Positions 61,976 to 64,000 of a DNA stretch of 64,000 nucleotides are shown here, piece by piece; position 1 is the stretch's first letter; each line of letters opens with the position of its first letter. This stretch comes from Faucicola sp041855445 (GTDB taxonomy: Bacteria > Pseudomonadota > Gammaproteobacteria > Pseudomonadales > Moraxellaceae), in assembly GCA_041855445.1 (NCBI GenBank), contig JBHAEG010000067.1, forward strand, positions 70,959 to 134,958. Direction: 5' to 3'. Position numbers and translations under genes: made by a program. Below the pieces are notes generated by a model, which saw only the letters and a list, made by a program, of their open reading frames with translations, searched no databases and was not told where the DNA came from.

Positions 61976-63379
61976 TTAATCACCAGTAGTAAATGTATTT
62001 TGTTTGATTGCCTCATACTGACCATCAACACTCACTACCTTTAAAGTAATAGGTGTCTTACCCTGAGCAATAACTTTTGGGTCACCCACAATACTGACAG
62101 GGAAATCATAACTTTCGCCAGCTTCTAGCGGAATAACATCAAAACGACTCTCTAACGTATAACCCTCTTGAGGCACAAGCGTTACCTTATACTCATTTGC
62201 CTGTTGAGTTTTATTAGTAATTTTCACGATATAAGAATTTTCAATCAAACCCTGACTATTCACAATCGCAAGCTGATTACGGTCATGACGAATATCAATC
62301 TGTAAAGGTACACGTCCTGACAACGCATAAATTACCCCACTAAATAAAATCGTCAATAACGTTAGATATGCAAACAAACGAGGGCGTAACAGCTTACTTT
62401 TTTCATTCTCAACCAACTGACGCTCTGTCGTATAACGCACCAAACCACGAGGCTTGCCAACCTTATCCATAATCTCATTACAAGCATCAATACACGCCGC
62501 ACACTGAATACACTCAACCTGCAAACCATCACGAATATCAATACCAGTTGGACACACCTGTACACACATTAAACAATTAACACAATCACCTAAATCCGCA
62601 TCATGTCCTTTCTTTCTTGCCCCACGAGGCTCACCACGCTTATAATCATAAGAAACAATCAACGTATCCTTATCAAACATCACACTCTGGAAACGACCAT
62701 AAGGACAAATATGCGTACACATATGCTCCCGCATATAACCAGCATTAATAAACGTAGCCACCGAAAAAATAAACACAGACACCCAAGTTAATTTTGACCA
62801 ATCAGGCAACGGCACTCCTGCAACTGACTGCCAACTAGAATACAAATAATCTGTACTCACCGCATAACTAGTAAAAGTCAATGCTGTTATAACCGATAAA
62901 ACAATCCATGCAGAATAAACAATCGCACGTTTTGTAATTTTTTCCTTATTCCAAGGCTGTTTATCTAACTTAAAACGTTTATTACGCTCCCCTTCAACTA
63001 ACTTTTCAATATACTGAAACATATGCGTCCAAATCGTTTGTGGACAAGCATAACCACACCACACACGTCCAGCATAAATCGTCACCATAAATAACAAAAA
63101 AGCCGCAATAATAAAGAAAAACGCAAAAAAATACATATCCTGAGGCAAAAACGTTGAACCAAACAAATAAATACGTTGCCCCGTAAAATCAAACCAAATT
63201 GCCTGTCGTCCCTCATACCGTAACCAAGGCAAAACCAAAAATAACAACAATAAGAAGTACATACTAACAACACGGATATTTTGATAAAAACCCGTCACAA
63301 AACGAGGGTGAACTCGCTTTTTCGTTGCATCAATTTGATGTACAGGAATTTGATAATCAGAATGAGGTTGCTCAGACAT
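61976..63379 (-). CDS. ccoG: CcoG/FixG cytochrome c oxidase accessory protein
   Basis: The 467-residue membrane protein takes part in copper reduction for cbb3 oxidase assembly. It has several membrane helices (about residues 38-50, 80-105, 155-180, 195-215 and 340-355), a YAGRVWCGYACPQTIW motif, and two 4Fe-4S clusters (CVNCLMCVQVCPTGIDI and ECIQCAACIDACN). A C-terminal immunoglobulin-like periplasmic domain follows (from about residue 370). The cbb3 structural genes are not in the window. Confidence 0.94.
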   Translation of the reverse strand: MSEQPHSDYQIPVHQIDATKKRVHPRFVTGFYQNIRVVSMYFLLLLFLVLPWLRYEGRQAIWFDFTGQRIYLFGSTFLPQDMYFFAFFFIIAAFLLFMVTIYAGRVWCGYACPQTIWTHMFQYIEKLVEGERNKRFKLDKQPWNKEKITKRAIVYSAWIVLSVITALTFTSYAVSTDYLYSSWQSVAGVPLPDWSKLTWVSVFIFSVATFINAGYMREHMCTHICPYGRFQSVMFDKDTLIVSYDYKRGEPRGARKKGHDADLGDCVNCLMCVQVCPTGIDIRDGLQVECIQCAACIDACNEIMDKVGKPRGLVRYTTERQLVENEKSKLLRPRLFAYLTLLTILFSGVIYALSGRVPLQIDIRHDRNQLAIVNSQGLIENSYIVKITNKTQQANEYKVTLVPQEGYTLESRFDVIPLEAGESYDFPVSIVGDPKVIAQGKTPITLKVVSVDGQYEAIKQNTFTTGD

Positions 63380-63626
63380 AAACCTACCTCTAATATATAA
63401 ATAGATAGAATAACACCAACTATCACATTTAAAACAAATAGTTAGTAAAAAGAAAATACCTAGCTTATATTAAAAAATATACTTGCTGGGGATATATGAA
63501 TGAAAAGCAACACACATGAAATATTTCTTAAATCATACTATATGTTGCAATATATTAACATTATACCCCAATCACCACCAAAATAAACCTCATAAAAAAT
63601 AAAATTAAAAAATATAATATTCTTAC
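63380..63626. other. AT-rich gap between ccoG and the tandem promoters
   Basis: I see no gene here. The minus-strand part near 63380 should hold the ccoG promoter; I could not place it with confidence. Confidence 0.4.
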
Positions 63627-63654
63627 TTGACACCCCAAAAAAAATCCTTATAAT
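63627..63654 (+). promoter_or_regulatory. promoter 1 of a strong tandem promoter set
   Basis: A perfect -35 TTGACA (63627-63632) and a perfect -10 TATAAT (63649-63654) are separated by 16 bases. A GC-containing discriminator (ACGCC) follows, as in stringently controlled rRNA promoters. Confidence 0.75.
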
Positions 63655-63728
63655 ACGCCAACACAAAACGAGGTTGGCTCTGTTAAGAAAATCGCTCAAA
63701 AAACAAGCGAAAAAATTTAAAAAAACTC

Positions 63729-63757
63729 TTGACAAAGCAAAACAACGTATATAAAAT
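63729..63757 (+). promoter_or_regulatory. promoter 2 of a strong tandem promoter set
   Basis: TTGACA (63729-63734) is followed after 17 bases by TAAAAT (63752-63757), then ACGC, the same discriminator start as promoter 1. It lies 102 bases after promoter 1. Confidence 0.7.
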
Positions 63758-63820
63758 ACGCAACCTCAACAACGATGATAAAACCTAGAAAACTTCTAGA
63801 AAAATCGTTAAAGAAAAAGC

Positions 63821-63848
63821 TTGACAAACTACCAAATAATGATAGAAT
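63821..63848 (+). promoter_or_regulatory. promoter 3 of a strong tandem promoter set
   Basis: TTGACA (63821-63826) is followed after 16 bases by TAGAAT (63843-63848). It lies 92 bases after promoter 2. No coding frame follows up to the window end. Confidence 0.7.
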
Positions 63849-64000
63849 ATAAAGCTTACGGAAATCAGAAGATGATTTTCAAAAACTCAATAAGAAAATA
63901 AAAAGACAAGAAACAACTTGTGTGGATTTTCATCTTTGTGCTGAACGAAATATACAAAAACTCGTTCATTTAGATGAAGAAACTCAAGAAGTTTATTTGA
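63849..64000 (+). other. structured leader, probably the 5' leader of a ribosomal RNA operon
   Basis: After the third promoter the DNA holds no ORF but several stems: ACAAG/CTTGT (63906-63910 with 63917-63921), and a nested stem TTCATCT/AGATGAA (63929-63935 with 63972-63978) with inner GAACGA/TCGTTC (63943-63948 with 63962-63967). A small AAACT/AGTTT stem lies at 63980-63994. Three promoters plus structured non-coding leader is the layout of an rrn operon. The 16S gene itself would start past 64000. Confidence 0.55.

Noticed and set aside
1..64000. Prophage, transposon, CRISPR array or defence island
   Set aside because: No integrase, transposase, phage structural gene, repeat-spacer array or known defence domain was seen in the translated frames.

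Overview
The window is chromosomal DNA from a low-GC, AT-rich gammaproteobacterium. The gene families and local orders point to Moraxellaceae (Moraxella/Acinetobacter relatives). Examples are a Pil-Chp twitching cluster with a giant ChpA, dut-algC-argB, purN-purM next to a PerM permease, CcsA/YpjD divergent from ffh, and minC-minD-minE. The family assignment is inference from gene content; no finished rRNA gene lies inside the window. I see no prophage, insertion sequence, CRISPR array or tRNA.

Layout. 1-2.7 kb: tail of an unknown gene, then minCDE (division-site placement), closed by a bidirectional terminator against a cytochrome b561 gene. 3.3-16.5 kb (minus strand): a complete chemosensory system for type IV pili, pilG-pilH-pilI-pilJ-pilK-chpA-chpB-chpC. 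16.9-21.0 kb: an orphan efflux-type membrane-fusion lipoprotein, a Spy/CpxP-like lipoprotein and an OmpR-family two-component system. 21.1-24.8 kb: metN-metI (no metQ, short MetN) directly before metG. 24.9-30.9 kb: an outer-membrane barrel protein, then three tandem paralogous substrate-binding lipoproteins, then one permease and one ATPase of a TrpXYZ-type ABC importer. A terminator-like hairpin separates the binding proteins from the membrane genes. 31-45 kb: mostly housekeeping genes (dut, algC, argB, rlmH, a Bcr/CflA drug exporter, htpG, ispH, gmk, dcd) mixed with small conserved or unknown genes.

45-51 kb: a Sel1-repeat protein, mrp, three tandem PepSY genes, and a two-gene redox operon. 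That operon pairs an acyl-CoA-dehydrogenase-fold flavoprotein with a rubredoxin fused to its own reductase. 51-54.6 kb: ccsA/ypjD, ffh, a nitroreductase and a YkuD L,D-transpeptidase-fold protein without signal peptide. 54.6-57.1 kb: an exported lipoprotein and an exported lipase-like protein. They stand behind a promoter whose -35/-10 spacer is largely a run of T residues, a classic layout for phase variation. 57-63.4 kb: purN-purM, a PerM-type permease, ttcA, and fixH/ccoG for cbb3 oxidase assembly. The last ~375 bases carry three tandem strong promoters and structured leader RNA without an ORF. This looks like the start of a ribosomal RNA operon whose 16S gene lies just past the window.

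The features I find most worth a second look are the T-tract promoter with its exported two-gene unit, the three-receptor ABC importer with an internal terminator, the rubredoxin-reductase/ACAD-fold pair, the PepSY cluster with repeated half-sites, and the orphan adaptor/Spy/two-component neighbourhood. I did not find a clearly new defence or mobile system. Coordinates include the stop codon. Start codons were adjusted where a ribosome-binding site favoured an internal ATG.
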